Shown one piece after another: positions 1-8,988 of a stretch of DNA of 64,000 nucleotides (position 1 is its first letter; each line of letters opens with the position of its first letter). Source of the stretch: Roseovarius sp. M141 (GTDB lineage Bacteria > Pseudomonadota > Alphaproteobacteria > Rhodobacterales > Rhodobacteraceae). Made by a program: the position numbers and the translations under genes. The notes beneath the pieces are model-generated. The model saw only the letters and a program-made list of their open reading frames with translations. It was not told the origin of the DNA and did not search any database. Location of the stretch: assembly GCF_024355225.1 (NCBI RefSeq), contig NZ_VCNH01000008.1:2232001-2296000 (forward strand), in the 5' to 3' direction.

Positions 1-732
1 CATATCGACGTGGCGACCGCGCGCCAGCGGGGCATTCTAGTGTCGAACACGCCGGGCGTGTCCGCAGATGACACCGCCGACATGACCATGGCGCTGATCC
101 TGAGCGTCACGCGCCGCATCCCCGAGGGGCTTGCGTTGATGCAATCGGGCGAATGGCGGGGATGGTCGCCGACCGCGCTGCTGGGCGGGCGCGTGTCGGG
201 GCGGCGGTTGGGGGTTCTCGGCCTTGGCCGGATCGGGCAGGCGGTGGCGCGGCGCGCGGCGGCCTTTGGCATGGAGGTGCATTACCACAACCGCAAGCGC
301 CTGCGCCCCGAGATCGAAGAGGAACTGGGCGCGCGCTATTGGGAGAGCCTGGATCAGATGGTCGCGCGAATGGATGTGATTTCGGTCAACTGCCCGCATA
401 CCCCTTCGACCTTTCATCTGATGAACGCCCGTCGACTGGCGCTGATGAAGGAGGGCGCGGTGATTGTGAATACGTCGCGCGGCGAAGTGATCGACCAGAA
501 CGCCCTGACGCGGATGCTGCGCGCGGGCGAAATCGGGGGCGCGGGGCTGGATGTCTACGAGGACGCGTCCAATCCACGCCTGCGCGCGATGAAGAATGTC
601 GTACTGCTGCCTCACATGGGCTCGGCCACTATCGAGGGGCGGATGGAAATGGGAGAGAAGGTTCTGGTGAATATCAAGACCTTTCAGGACGGCCACCGCC
701 CGCCCGATCAGGTCGTTCCGGCGATGCTGTAA
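1..732 (+). CDS. D-2-hydroxyacid dehydrogenase (5' end outside window)
   Basis: NAD(P)-dependent reductase of 2-oxoacids such as glyoxylate or hydroxypyruvate, cytosolic. The reading frame is open from base 1, so the gene starts upstream and about 80 N-terminal residues are missing. Visible features are the NTPGV...DDTADM segment typical of the family, the Rossmann glycine motif GLGRIGQAVARRAA, the substrate-side HTPST, NTSRGEVID with the catalytic Arg region, GLDVYEDAS, and the catalytic His in LLPHMGSAT near the C-terminus. The GTG at base 10 is an internal codon and not the start. The substrate cannot be assigned from sequence; glyoxylate/hydroxypyruvate reductase is the likeliest subgroup. 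Confidence 0.9.
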   Translation, partial: HIDVATARQRGILVSNTPGVSADDTADMTMALILSVTRRIPEGLALMQSGEWRGWSPTALLGGRVSGRRLGVLGLGRIGQAVARRAAAFGMEVHYHNRKRLRPEIEEELGARYWESLDQMVARMDVISVNCPHTPSTFHLMNARRLALMKEGAVIVNTSRGEVIDQNALTRMLRAGEIGGAGLDVYEDASNPRLRAMKNVVLLPHMGSATIEGRMEMGEKVLVNIKTFQDGHRPPDQVVPAML

Positions 733-930
733 CATACGCGCGCTGCTTCTGGCGCGATTGCTGTTGGCGGGCGGCGGCGCAGCAGGCCGCCGATGCCACC
801 GCGCCCGAGATTGGCGCGGCGGCCGCCTCGCCCAAACGGCTACCATTCTCCGGCGGGGCTGGGCGTCCCCCCTTGGCCTTTGCGCCCTAACGCGCAAGGA
901 TGCGGGCAAACAAAGCAATGGCAGGGGCAC

Positions 931-1623
931 ATGGGCGGGATGGGGCAGACAGGGCGCGGCACATTCGCGCGCTTGACCGTGCTGGCGGTGACATGCGCGC
1001 TGGCGCTGGCGGGCTGTGCGCGGCCCCTCACGCAGAATGAACGCCGCTTTGCCGCTGATATCCTCGGGCCATCGCTGGATCTGGATGCCGTGCGCATCGC
1101 ACGGGGGTTCACGCCTTTGCCGCCACCGCCCGAGACGCCCGACACCTCCGATCTCTACCCGATCATCGTGGAGAATCAGGTGAGTGGCCTGTGCGATCGC
1201 ACGGCGCCCGAGCCGCGCAGTGGACCGCCCCCCGGCTGGGCGCTGTGGAGCAGGGTCCACATGAGCCGCGAATTCTACCGCGCTGATCTGGCGCCGGATT
1301 GGCCGCGCTCTGCGCGGTTCCCTCAGGCCCTGGTGCTGGCGCATGAACTGGTCCATGTCTGGCAGTGGCAGAACCGGCGCATCACCGGCTACCGTCCCGC
1401 GCGGGCGGCGTTGGAAAGCTTCGTCAACATGGACCCCTATTTCTATGTACCGGGGCCAGACGCCACCTTCCTGAAATTCGGGTTTGAACAGCAGGCGGCG
1501 CTGCTGGAGGATTACGTCTGCTACACGCTCTACGATCCGGCTACGCCCCGTCGGGCCGAGTTGCGACCGCTGCTTGCGCCCCATTTTCCCGTTGGCAGGC
1601 TGGATGCGGCGCTGGCAAACTAG
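931..1623 (+). CDS. Lipoprotein with HExxH-type motif
   Basis: Predicted 230-residue lipoprotein of unrecognised function. The chosen ATG gives a short polar N-terminus, a hydrophobic run and a lipobox ending LALAGC, so the protein should be lipidated and held on the outer or inner membrane. A longer frame reaches back to 793 but would bury the signal peptide. Mid-protein it carries HELVHVWQWQ, an HExxH-like zinc-peptidase motif in which the usual Glu follows the first His (H-E-L-V-H), embedded in a region rich in aromatic residues. No third zinc ligand can be assigned with confidence. The next gene starts 111 bp downstream. An inactive scaffold role is possible. Confidence 0.72.
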   Translation: MGGMGQTGRGTFARLTVLAVTCALALAGCARPLTQNERRFAADILGPSLDLDAVRIARGFTPLPPPPETPDTSDLYPIIVENQVSGLCDRTAPEPRSGPPPGWALWSRVHMSREFYRADLAPDWPRSARFPQALVLAHELVHVWQWQNRRITGYRPARAALESFVNMDPYFYVPGPDATFLKFGFEQQAALLEDYVCYTLYDPATPRRAELRPLLAPHFPVGRLDAALAN

Positions 1624-1734
1624 CGCCGCAGCGACCGCGCGTCGGTTTTGCCATCCGTTATGTCGGATGGGCCGCGCGCCACGCGCTGGACATGATAGAA
1701 GCGTGGCAACAAATGCCCATCGGAGTCCCAGCGC

Positions 1735-4242
1735 ATGAAAACCAATGTCAAAGCCCTAGTCGTCGGCGGCGGTGCCGTCGGCACCTCGATAGCCTATCAT
1801 CTGGCACGCGCCGGCTGGGATGACGTCATGCTTCTGGAGCGGGACGAACTGACATCCGGCTCAACGTGGCATGCCGCTGGCCTTCTGCCCTATTTTAACA
1901 TGAGCTACGCAACGACCCACATCCACGACTATTCGATCAAGTTCTACAAGACGCTGGAGGAGGAGACCGGCCTCAATGCGGGTTTTGCCGTCGTCGGCAA
2001 CCTGCGCATGGCCCAGACGGACGCGCGGATGGACGAATACCGCCTCTACGCCTCGACCGCCGAAACCTGCGGCGTCCCTTACGAATGGATGACTCCTGAC
2101 GAAATCAAGGCGAAATGGCCGCTGATCCGCACCGATGATCTGAAGGGCGCGATCTATCATCAGACCGATGGCTATATTAACCCTGCCGACGTCACCATGG
2201 CGATGGCCAAAGGTGCCCGCCAGCGCGGCGTGATGATCGAGCGTAAATGGCAGGCCGATTCGTTTCATTGGAACGGCGAAGCGTGGGAAGTCACCGCGAC
2301 CAAGATGGTCGAGAAGGGCGGCAATCTGGTGCCTTCCGACGAGCAGGTGGTAATCACCGCCGAGCATGTCGTGACCGCCAGCGGCAACCATGCGCAGCGC
2401 ACCGCCAAGATGCTGGGCATCAAGATGCCCGCGATCCCTGTTGAACATCAGTTCATCGTGATGGACCAGGACCCGGAGCTGGTGAAATTCCGTGCCGAAG
2501 GTAATGTTGAACACCCCGTCATCCGCGACGCCGACGCGCAGTCCTATGTGCGCGAAGAGCGCGGCGGCTGGATCCTCGGCGTTTACGAGCCGAACGCGCC
2601 CGCGCGGTTCGAGCATGGCGTGCCGGACAGTTTCCGCGCGGATCTGTTCCAGCTGGATCTGGAGCGGATCGAAGATCAGTACATGGCGATGAACCACCGT
2701 ATCCCGTCCTGCGAGGAATGCGGGCTGAAGGATGATTTCAACGGCCCGATCTGCTACACCCCTGACGGCAACCCGCTGGTCGGCCCGGCGCCGGGTCTGC
2801 GCAACATGTGGCTGGCCGAAGGCTTCAGCTTTGGCATCACGGCGGCGGGTGGCACCGGCTATTACCTTGCCCAGATGATGGTGGATGGCGAGGCCGAGAT
2901 CGACATGGCCAGCCTCGACCCCAAGCGGTATTCGTCGAACTGGATGACGACCGATTTTGCCGCGCGCAAGAACGAGGAGTGCTACGAACACGTCTATATC
3001 CTGCATTACCCGGACGAAGAGCGGCCCGCCTGCCGCCCCCTGCGCACGGCCCCCGCCTATGACCGGCAGAAAGCGCGCGGCGCGCAGTTCGGTTTCGTCA
3101 ACGGATGGGAGCGGCCCAACTATTTCGGCCCTCTCGATGCGCCCGACAATTTCGACGACGAGGCGCGCAGCTTCCGCCGTGGTGGCTGGTGGCAGCACGC
3201 GGTGGACGAGGCCAAGGCGATCCGCGAGGGCGTCGGCCTGATCGACGCCACCGCGTTCTCCAAGCACATCGTCAAGGGACCGGGCGCGACCGCCTTCCTC
3301 GACTGGTTCACCTGCAACAAGCTGCCCAAAGTGGGCCGTATCAACCTGACCTATGCCCTGACCGTGAATGGCACGACGCGCACGGAATACACCATCGTGC
3401 GCAACGGCGAGAACAATTACTACCTCGTCTCCGCCGGCGCCTGGACCGAATACGATGCCGATTTCCTGCGCAAGGCCGCCGAGGACAAGACAGAGGAGTT
3501 CGGCTATATCGAGATCCAGGACGTCACAACCCAATGGGGCGTCTTTGCCATCGCCGGACCGAAATCGCGCGACGTTCTGAAGGATGTCATCGTCGACGCC
3601 GATCCTGAAACGGCCTTGTCGAACAAGCGCTTCCCTTGGCTGACGGCGCGCCAGATTGAACTGGGCATGTGTCCGGTCAACGCAATCCGCGTCGCCTATA
3701 CCGGCGAGCTGGGCTGGGAGTTGCATCACCCGATGGAGATGCAGAACTACCTGTTCGACCTGCTGGAAAAGGCAGGCGAGAAGTACGGCATGAAGCTGGT
3801 CGGCGCCCGTGCGCAGAACTGGCTGCGGCAGGAGAAGTCGTATCGCGCTTTCGGCAACGAACTGGGCCGTGACGCAACACCGCTGGAGGCCGATCTGCCG
3901 CGCTTTGTCGACTTGGAGAAAGATTTCCACGGCAAGGACAAGCTGGTCGAGATGGGCATGCGTGCCAAATGCTGCACGCTGCTGATTGACGGGCCGGACG
4001 ACGCCGACCCGTGGGGCCGTGAAGTGCTATACACCGAGGACGGTGAGCGCGTCGGTCGCCTGACCTCGGGCGGCTATTCGGTGGCCTTCGGCAAAAGCAT
4101 CGGCATGGGCTATATCCGTCCTGAACTGGTGGTGCCGGGGACGGTGCTGAAGGTCAAGATCATGGACAAGCTCTGGGACGCGACCGTGACCGAGGATAGC
4201 CCGTATGATCCGAAGAACGTGGTTATTCGTCAGGACGGTTGA
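1735..4242 (+). CDS. FAD-dependent dimethylglycine/sarcosine dehydrogenase family protein (GcvT fusion)
   Basis: 835-residue flavoprotein of the dimethylglycine/sarcosine dehydrogenase family, which oxidises N-methyl groups and passes the one-carbon unit to tetrahydrofolate. The N-terminal DAO-type FAD domain (about 1-380) starts with VVGGGAVGTSIAYHL. It also has the motif GSTWHAAG, whose His46 matches the residue that carries covalent FAD in relatives. A middle FAO domain follows, then a C-terminal GCV_T/aminomethyltransferase folate domain (about 470-830, including YTGELGWELH). Length is normal for the family. A strong terminator follows the stop. Choline, betaine and DMSP-derived methyl compounds are common substrates in marine relatives; the exact substrate cannot be read here. 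Confidence 0.9.
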   Translation: MKTNVKALVVGGGAVGTSIAYHLARAGWDDVMLLERDELTSGSTWHAAGLLPYFNMSYATTHIHDYSIKFYKTLEEETGLNAGFAVVGNLRMAQTDARMDEYRLYASTAETCGVPYEWMTPDEIKAKWPLIRTDDLKGAIYHQTDGYINPADVTMAMAKGARQRGVMIERKWQADSFHWNGEAWEVTATKMVEKGGNLVPSDEQVVITAEHVVTASGNHAQRTAKMLGIKMPAIPVEHQFIVMDQDPELVKFRAEGNVEHPVIRDADAQSYVREERGGWILGVYEPNAPARFEHGVPDSFRADLFQLDLERIEDQYMAMNHRIPSCEECGLKDDFNGPICYTPDGNPLVGPAPGLRNMWLAEGFSFGITAAGGTGYYLAQMMVDGEAEIDMASLDPKRYSSNWMTTDFAARKNEECYEHVYILHYPDEERPACRPLRTAPAYDRQKARGAQFGFVNGWERPNYFGPLDAPDNFDDEARSFRRGGWWQHAVDEAKAIREGVGLIDATAFSKHIVKGPGATAFLDWFTCNKLPKVGRINLTYALTVNGTTRTEYTIVRNGENNYYLVSAGAWTEYDADFLRKAAEDKTEEFGYIEIQDVTTQWGVFAIAGPKSRDVLKDVIVDADPETALSNKRFPWLTARQIELGMCPVNAIRVAYTGELGWELHHPMEMQNYLFDLLEKAGEKYGMKLVGARAQNWLRQEKSYRAFGNELGRDATPLEADLPRFVDLEKDFHGKDKLVEMGMRAKCCTLLIDGPDDADPWGREVLYTEDGERVGRLTSGGYSVAFGKSIGMGYIRPELVVPGTVLKVKIMDKLWDATVTEDSPYDPKNVVIRQDG

Positions 4243-4249
4243 GAAAAGG

Positions 4250-4282
4250 ACCGCCGCGCCCTGAAAGGGGCGCGGCGGTTTT
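4250..4282 (+). terminator. Rho-independent terminator after the FAD/GcvT gene
   Basis: A 12-bp GC-rich perfect stem (ACCGCCGCGCCC paired with GGGCGCGGCGGT) closes a 6-base loop and is followed by TTT. It lies 7 bp after the stop codon. Confidence 0.88.
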
Positions 4283-4304
4283 ACTGACCCGCTGGCCTAG
4301 CTTG

Positions 4305-4381
4305 GGCTTTGCCGGGGAATGCGCTTTAGCGGGGCAGGGCGGTCTTCTGGCCTCGTTGGGTGGCAAGACCCAGTCCATTTC
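4305..4381 (+). repeat. Degenerate dispersed repeat, copy 1
   Basis: About 77 bp that aligns with 12290-12367 in the same orientation. Shared blocks are ggcttt, a 14-base identical core cagggcggtcttct, and a terminal cagtccatttc. I estimate roughly three quarters identity by eye. Both copies are non-coding and bracket the accessory segment 4.4-12.3 kb. Confidence 0.6.
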
Positions 4382-4463
4382 GATATTTGCGCGCCAACCC
4401 GGTGGTCATCAGTCTGGCGGCAACGCTGTAACGCGGTTGTCGCTATGGGGCCATTCAGGCTTG

Positions 4464-4949
4464 TCAGCTTGCCTTCGCCGCTCCACCCTCGCGCATCCGA
4501 CGCTTTGACCATTTTTCGTTTACCCCTGCCAGCGTGTCCGAAAATTCCGCAAAGACCGCGTCCAGATCTTCTTGGGTCACTTCGCCTGCCGCACGCTTGT
4601 ATTGCAGATTATCCTCAAGCCCGTAGAGCCTTGTCATCGTCAGGGTGTAGTTGATCCACGTCCAGCGGAAATCATAGGCCGCCTCGGCGGCGGCAAGAAA
4701 TGCTGCGAAAGCGCTGAGAACAAGCGCGATGTTTGCCGTCAGATCAGTGTTGATCGCGACCCATGGCGAAGCCTTCAGCCCCAGAATGACTGTCACCGCA
4801 CCGCTGAGCAGGATCGTCGCCGTCCGGATTAAAACCCAGGCGCGCTTGCTTTTGATGCTTTGGCGGGAGAAAAACACTTTGTTCTGCTGCAACTTGTCCA
4901 ACACGAACTGGATCTGCGCATCTTCTGGCGTGGCTATGGTCTCATTCAT
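4464..4949 (-). CDS. SLATT/DUF4231-like two-helix membrane protein
   Basis: 161-residue protein with the build of the SLATT (DUF4231-type) family: a basic amphipathic N-terminal stretch, two closely spaced membrane helices (about 45-65 and 72-95), then a soluble helical tail. Families of this type were predicted in comparative work to be membrane effectors of nucleotide- or RNA-linked conflict systems. The ATG is preceded by AGAGGAG, which lies inside the last codons of the upstream HEPN-like gene; only 4 bp separate the two genes, so they are one operon and likely translationally coupled. Family assignment rests on topology and sequence feel, not on a profile search. Confidence 0.68.
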   Translation of the reverse strand: MNETIATPEDAQIQFVLDKLQQNKVFFSRQSIKSKRAWVLIRTATILLSGAVTVILGLKASPWVAINTDLTANIALVLSAFAAFLAAAEAAYDFRWTWINYTLTMTRLYGLEDNLQYKRAAGEVTQEDLDAVFAEFSDTLAGVNEKWSKRRMREGGAAKAS

Positions 4950-4953
4950 TTGT

Positions 4954-6930
4954 TCAAAGCTCCTCTTTGATATCCGCCCGGAATCCCTTGATCGAGACGT
5001 CCCCGTCGGTCCCCGCCCAGTAACGCAAGAGCCGCAGCGCGAGCTGTTGCGAGAACGCGAGCAGTTGGTTCAGTTCTGCCTTTGGAACGTCGTGGGCGCT
5101 GGTATGGGCGAGTCTGTTGCGCAACCCGCGCGCCTCTTCGGCGAACCACGTCCCAGTTATGCCCGGGGCGATTTTCTGCGACAGGTGTGCGACCTGTGCA
5201 CCGATATCAGGACCGGAGAAACGCCCTATCACAGCGTCGCAAAACGCAAAACACAGTCTGGCGCGCACCGGATTGCTGATGATGGGATGAAAGAAGGCCT
5301 CGCGCAGCAGGGTGAACTGCCGGTCGATACCGGGATGGTCCCGCGCGATCCTCAGGACGGTATCGGCGAGGGAGCTGGCCTTTGAAAGTGCTGCGGCGTC
5401 GGGACGGTCCGCCTCATCGATCCAGTGCGTGAGCAGAGTCTGACGAAACACGCTGGGCAAGCGCAGGCGGATGTTGCCCTCGAAATAGTATTCCCCGAGC
5501 AGGACCGGGTCGAGGAAGGTGCCAAAGCCCAAAGTCCGAAGCGCGATGACGGCCGCCCGAACGCCCGGATAGTCGCACGGCGCGCGCAACCGCATCCCCG
5601 TGGCATCGTTGCTGGCGTCGGGTACCAGCAGCAAGGCGCGACCCGTATCGGGCATCTGGCCCAACTGTATGGCAGCGCTGGTGCGGCGCAAGAAATCCTC
5701 GCGAATTTCGCGGTCCTCCAACTCCTCCAATTTGAAATAGGACAGCGGGCCGAGCACCACAGGCACAGTTTCACCAATCCGAAAAGTGCCGGTGGGGCAA
5801 TCAAGGCCGATCAGGGGCGACCATGCAATCGCTTGCCCCTCGGGCCCGCCCATTGTAGCGCCCATCTGTGAAACGGTGGAGCTGCGGTGGCCGGACATAC
5901 GGTTATCGCGGCGGAACTGATCCGGCGGTTGCCAGGGGTCTTGCTGCGCAATGCGTGACAACGCCATCGGGCCTTCGTCAAGAAGGGTATCAAGGTCTGC
6001 GCCCTCGGACACGGCCCCCGCGAGCGAGAGGATCGCGTTGGCCAGCAGCTGAGGCGCGAGCGCCAGCGTGTGCGGTGAAACAGCTGCCACGTCGCCGGTG
6101 CGCCCATGAAGCATGCCGCTGCGCAGGTCGTAGAGATCACGTAGCGCGCGTTTGCTCACCGCTGCGCCTTGGGGAGCAAGCGCGGAACTGGTCGCGACGA
6201 AGGCCTTTTGCAGGCCGCTGGTCTGGCCGCGCAGAAAAAGCTCCTCCAGCGCGATTATGCAGAGCGTCGCCTGTTCCACCCGGCCCAGTGCGGCGTCCTG
6301 AGCGGCAAGGAAAGTTTCCAGCGCACCCGCCAGCGCCGGGGACTCTTGGATCAAGCGGATCAGATCAGCGCTACGGTTGGCATGTTGAATATCCGCCCGC
6401 GACAGGGGTGCCTCGGTCAGTCTGGAGGCAAGGAAATATTCGTGATCGGCGTCGCCCTGCACCTGAATGCCGTCACAGACGCCATCGCGAAAAGAAAATT
6501 GAGTGTTGCCATCGGGAACGAGGAAGAAGGACGACACACGCGGCTGGATGAACCCCGACAGCGGACGCGCAAGCGAAAGCGACGCCCAGGCTGCATAAAT
6601 CATGTCTAGCGCCCAGGCGACCGCATCGCCATTGGGCAGAGTTGCCAGAAGGTCGAGATTGTGTGCCGGGCATTTCAGCTCCAGAAAGCCGGTTCCGCCC
6701 TGGGATTTCCCTGGAACAAGGGTCGTTTGCGTTGCCGAAACCAGCACGACGGGCGCACCCTGTTCATACTCGCTCTTGCGGTCGTGAGCGCCCCCCGTCA
6801 GAGCCTGATATTGATCGTAGGGCAATTGCTGAAGTTCGGTTCGCGCAGTCAAAAAGGGAATACTCGGCTCGTGAATTACCACGCCGGGTAGATGAGCGAT
6901 CAGGATGACTTCGCCTTTGATGTGCGACAT
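4954..6930 (-). CDS. Large protein with two HEPN-like regions
   Basis: 658-residue soluble protein that I do not recognise as a named family. Two regions resemble Apea-type HEPN domains: one near residues 205-300 with RDLYDLRSGMLHG, the other near 530-645 with RGLRNRLAH. Both fit the Rx4H pattern that forms the active site of HEPN ribonucleases. The N-terminal 200 residues are a mixed alpha/beta region without a motif I can name. It is the first gene of an operon with the SLATT-like membrane protein. The inference is a sensor or RNase subunit working with a membrane effector. It could also be a non-catalytic HEPN scaffold. Confidence 0.62.
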   Translation of the reverse strand: MSHIKGEVILIAHLPGVVIHEPSIPFLTARTELQQLPYDQYQALTGGAHDRKSEYEQGAPVVLVSATQTTLVPGKSQGGTGFLELKCPAHNLDLLATLPNGDAVAWALDMIYAAWASLSLARPLSGFIQPRVSSFFLVPDGNTQFSFRDGVCDGIQVQGDADHEYFLASRLTEAPLSRADIQHANRSADLIRLIQESPALAGALETFLAAQDAALGRVEQATLCIIALEELFLRGQTSGLQKAFVATSSALAPQGAAVSKRALRDLYDLRSGMLHGRTGDVAAVSPHTLALAPQLLANAILSLAGAVSEGADLDTLLDEGPMALSRIAQQDPWQPPDQFRRDNRMSGHRSSTVSQMGATMGGPEGQAIAWSPLIGLDCPTGTFRIGETVPVVLGPLSYFKLEELEDREIREDFLRRTSAAIQLGQMPDTGRALLLVPDASNDATGMRLRAPCDYPGVRAAVIALRTLGFGTFLDPVLLGEYYFEGNIRLRLPSVFRQTLLTHWIDEADRPDAAALSKASSLADTVLRIARDHPGIDRQFTLLREAFFHPIISNPVRARLCFAFCDAVIGRFSGPDIGAQVAHLSQKIAPGITGTWFAEEARGLRNRLAHTSAHDVPKAELNQLLAFSQQLALRLLRYWAGTDGDVSIKGFRADIKEEL

Positions 6931-7367
6931 GGCTTCCCGCCAATGGCAATATTGGACATTAAAACGTGCGAAAATAAATGCAAACTCATCATAGCTTTAA
7001 AGGGCATGCAAATCCAGTGAAGCGTCGGGCCGTCCCCGCCGACGGGCAGACTGGTGGGGCAACTGTCGGCTGCGGGATCCTGTTGGAAACTTCCCGCCAT
7101 CGAGTGCGAAACCAAGTATCATGCGCAGCGTACGGCGCTTGAAATGGTCACGAAACGTGACGCAATTGGCCTCGGGCAAACCCTGCGCGGTTCACATTTC
7201 AGGTGCAGCCGACTTCCCGAGGCTGGCCTGTTCATTGTGCGGTGTGCCGGGCCAGATGCGCGCTGCAGTGATGACATTACTCGCGATTTCCTGCATAGTT
7301 CTCCTACAGCTATATGTGCTCGCCGATGAATTGACAGCTGAGATGTGTCAGGAAAGGGAGGGAATTT
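6931..7367. other. Intergenic region between divergent operons
   Basis: 437 bp between the start of the HEPN-like gene (leftward) and the 83-codon gene (rightward). Local composition is more AT-rich near 6940-7000 and 7290-7340, as expected for two divergent promoters. No convincing gene, palindrome or RNA was found. Confidence 0.5.
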
Positions 7368-7619
7368 ATGGAAGGTCAACTTCCCACCGCGCTGGGTAAG
7401 CTGCATGCCCAACTGAAGAGGACACTTGAGGAGAAGCAAGCTGGCGAGGTCGATCATGCGCAGGTGGCGCGCCTGGCCAAGGAAATCGAGGATGTCGCCG
7501 TGATGCTTGGAGCAGCGAGGGATTTGGATATCGGACCAACCGACGGTATTTCGACCTACTGGCTCGGGCCGGCGCCGACACACTGCGAAGCCTGCGGTCA
7601 GCGGATCAGAAAACGATAA
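7368..7619 (+). CDS. Small hypothetical protein with C-terminal CxxC
   Basis: 83-residue protein of unknown function. A clear ribosome binding site (GGAAAGGGAGGG) lies just before the ATG. The first half is helical and charged, suggesting a short coiled coil; the C-terminus ends with CEACGQRIRKR, a single CxxC followed by a basic tail that could bind metal as half of a zinc knuckle or as a dimer. Its stop TAA shares one base with the ATG of the next gene, so translation of the two is probably coupled and the products probably work together. Confidence 0.6.
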   Translation: MEGQLPTALGKLHAQLKRTLEEKQAGEVDHAQVARLAKEIEDVAVMLGAARDLDIGPTDGISTYWLGPAPTHCEACGQRIRKR

Positions 7620-8659
7620 TGAAGCCTGCGGATATCATCGATAGGAGTGGCGAGACCCACAGCGACATCCTGGACGGTGAGGAACCTGCGCGCGATGCTG
7701 ATGCCGCTGGCAGCCAGGACCACACGCCGCAGGACGGCGGCGCTGTCGGCGCGGAGGAAGACTACACCAGCGAACTGGGCGAGGGCCCGGAGGGTCTGGA
7801 GATCGGCCCGCACCCTCCGCCCGACGGAGAGCCACCAGACACCGACGACGGAGGTCCGTTCGGCCTTATGCCGGTGACGCAGAATGATCCTTTCCACTTC
7901 GTCTACTATTTCAAGCCCGGGCGCGCGCCGACGGATAAGCAACTGGTTCTAGCACTGAAGATCGGCGGTCTGATGCAGCAACTCTCGCGGTTCAGGGAAA
8001 ACCCGACCGCGACAAAACTCGCAGGCCAGCTCAGGGGCATCTTTCAGGCCGGGCTGGTGCAGGCAAGCGCTGCGGAACCCGACATCTTCGATCAGCATGT
8101 GACTGCGCTCGAGACGGACTTCCTGAACAGGGTCGTCACCCCTGCGCATCGCGCCCGGATATCCAGACCCACCTTCAACACCGTCTATGCCTTTGCCGCC
8201 TCGTCTATCCTTGGGTTTTTGCTATATTATTTCTTCACGTCAGCGGCCGCCCCCACCAACTGGTCCGGCTACGCCGCGCTCTTCAGCTCACTTCTCTTTG
8301 TAGTTTCCGGAACGCTTCTCGGACGCCTGTTTTTCATGGTTGTTACGCATCAGTCGTTGGTTACCTCGATCAATCAGTTCGACACCGACGGCGCCCGGAT
8401 CGGAAGTGGCGGTTTCGTGATCTTTCTTGATGCGATCGTAGGGGTGATTGCATTTCTCGTGTTCTACACTGGCTTTCTCCAGATCGCGATCGGCGCAGAC
8501 GAGGTCGGCAGCAACTCGGAACAGGTACGCAGCGCGTTGAGCACGCTCGACATCAAGTCGAAGCCGTCAGTTGCCTATCTCTTTGGGGTGATTGTCGGCA
8601 TTGCGCGGACGCAGTTCATTGCGCGCGTCTCATCATTGGCGCGCGAGCGCCTCGAGTAA
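7619..8659 (+). CDS. Hypothetical membrane protein with acidic N-terminus
   Basis: 346-residue protein, not recognised. Residues 1-90 are strongly acidic and low in hydrophobics (rich in Asp, Glu, Gly and Pro), so probably disordered. A soluble helical block spans about 95-175. Three to four membrane helices follow (about 190-208, 220-242, 268-290 and 312-330). The order soluble domain then membrane cluster suggests a cytoplasmic domain tethered to the inner membrane. It is coupled by a one-base stop/start overlap to the small CxxC protein and ends 41 bp from a convergent gene pair. Confidence 0.6.
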   Translation: MKPADIIDRSGETHSDILDGEEPARDADAAGSQDHTPQDGGAVGAEEDYTSELGEGPEGLEIGPHPPPDGEPPDTDDGGPFGLMPVTQNDPFHFVYYFKPGRAPTDKQLVLALKIGGLMQQLSRFRENPTATKLAGQLRGIFQAGLVQASAAEPDIFDQHVTALETDFLNRVVTPAHRARISRPTFNTVYAFAASSILGFLLYYFFTSAAAPTNWSGYAALFSSLLFVVSGTLLGRLFFMVVTHQSLVTSINQFDTDGARIGSGGFVIFLDAIVGVIAFLVFYTGFLQIAIGADEVGSNSEQVRSALSTLDIKSKPSVAYLFGVIVGIARTQFIARVSSLARERLE

Positions 8660-8700
8660 TGGTCGGCTGGCGCGGCGAGGAGAGCATGTTAAGCTGCTGC

Positions 8701-8988
8701 TCAGCGCGCGGACCCTGCGGCCTTCCAGACCTCGTGGCGGATGCGGGCGGTCTTGTAGGCATCGTAAATCGCCATTGCATAGACGAAAATTCCTCCCGCC
8801 AGCTTGCCCAGGATTGACACGTCAGGCGCTGCGGTCTGGAGCGTGAAGCCCCCCAGCAGCAGGATAAAGAACGCAAAAAGCAGCCCGCGTATCGGCTGCC
8901 GGTTCAGCACTTGGCCCGAGGCCGGCAGGATAATGGCCGCGACCAGCACCAGACGAGGGTTTGGCGGGGAGCGGGAAACGATACTCAT
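8701..8988 (-). CDS. Small membrane protein
   Basis: 95-residue protein with three likely membrane helices (about 11-25, 33-52 and 61-76). The start GxGQVLNRQPIRGLLFAF-like segment resembles small proteins in which a helix hairpin follows a SGQ motif, but no family can be named firmly. Its ATG overlaps the stop of the upstream 229-codon gene by ATGA, so the two form an operon. Function unknown. Confidence 0.6.
   Translation of the reverse strand: MSIVSRSPPNPRLVLVAAIILPASGQVLNRQPIRGLLFAFFILLLGGFTLQTAAPDVSILGKLAGGIFVYAMAIYDAYKTARIRHEVWKAAGSAR

Noticed and set aside
1861..3930. Minus-strand frame of 689 codons opposite the FAD/GcvT gene
   Set aside because: Antisense shadow; the plus strand has intact FAD and folate domains.
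4319..4654. Open frame of 111 codons on the plus strand over the end of the SLATT-like gene and the repeat
   Set aside because: It overlaps a better-supported gene, has no ribosome binding site and its composition looks like translated non-coding DNA.
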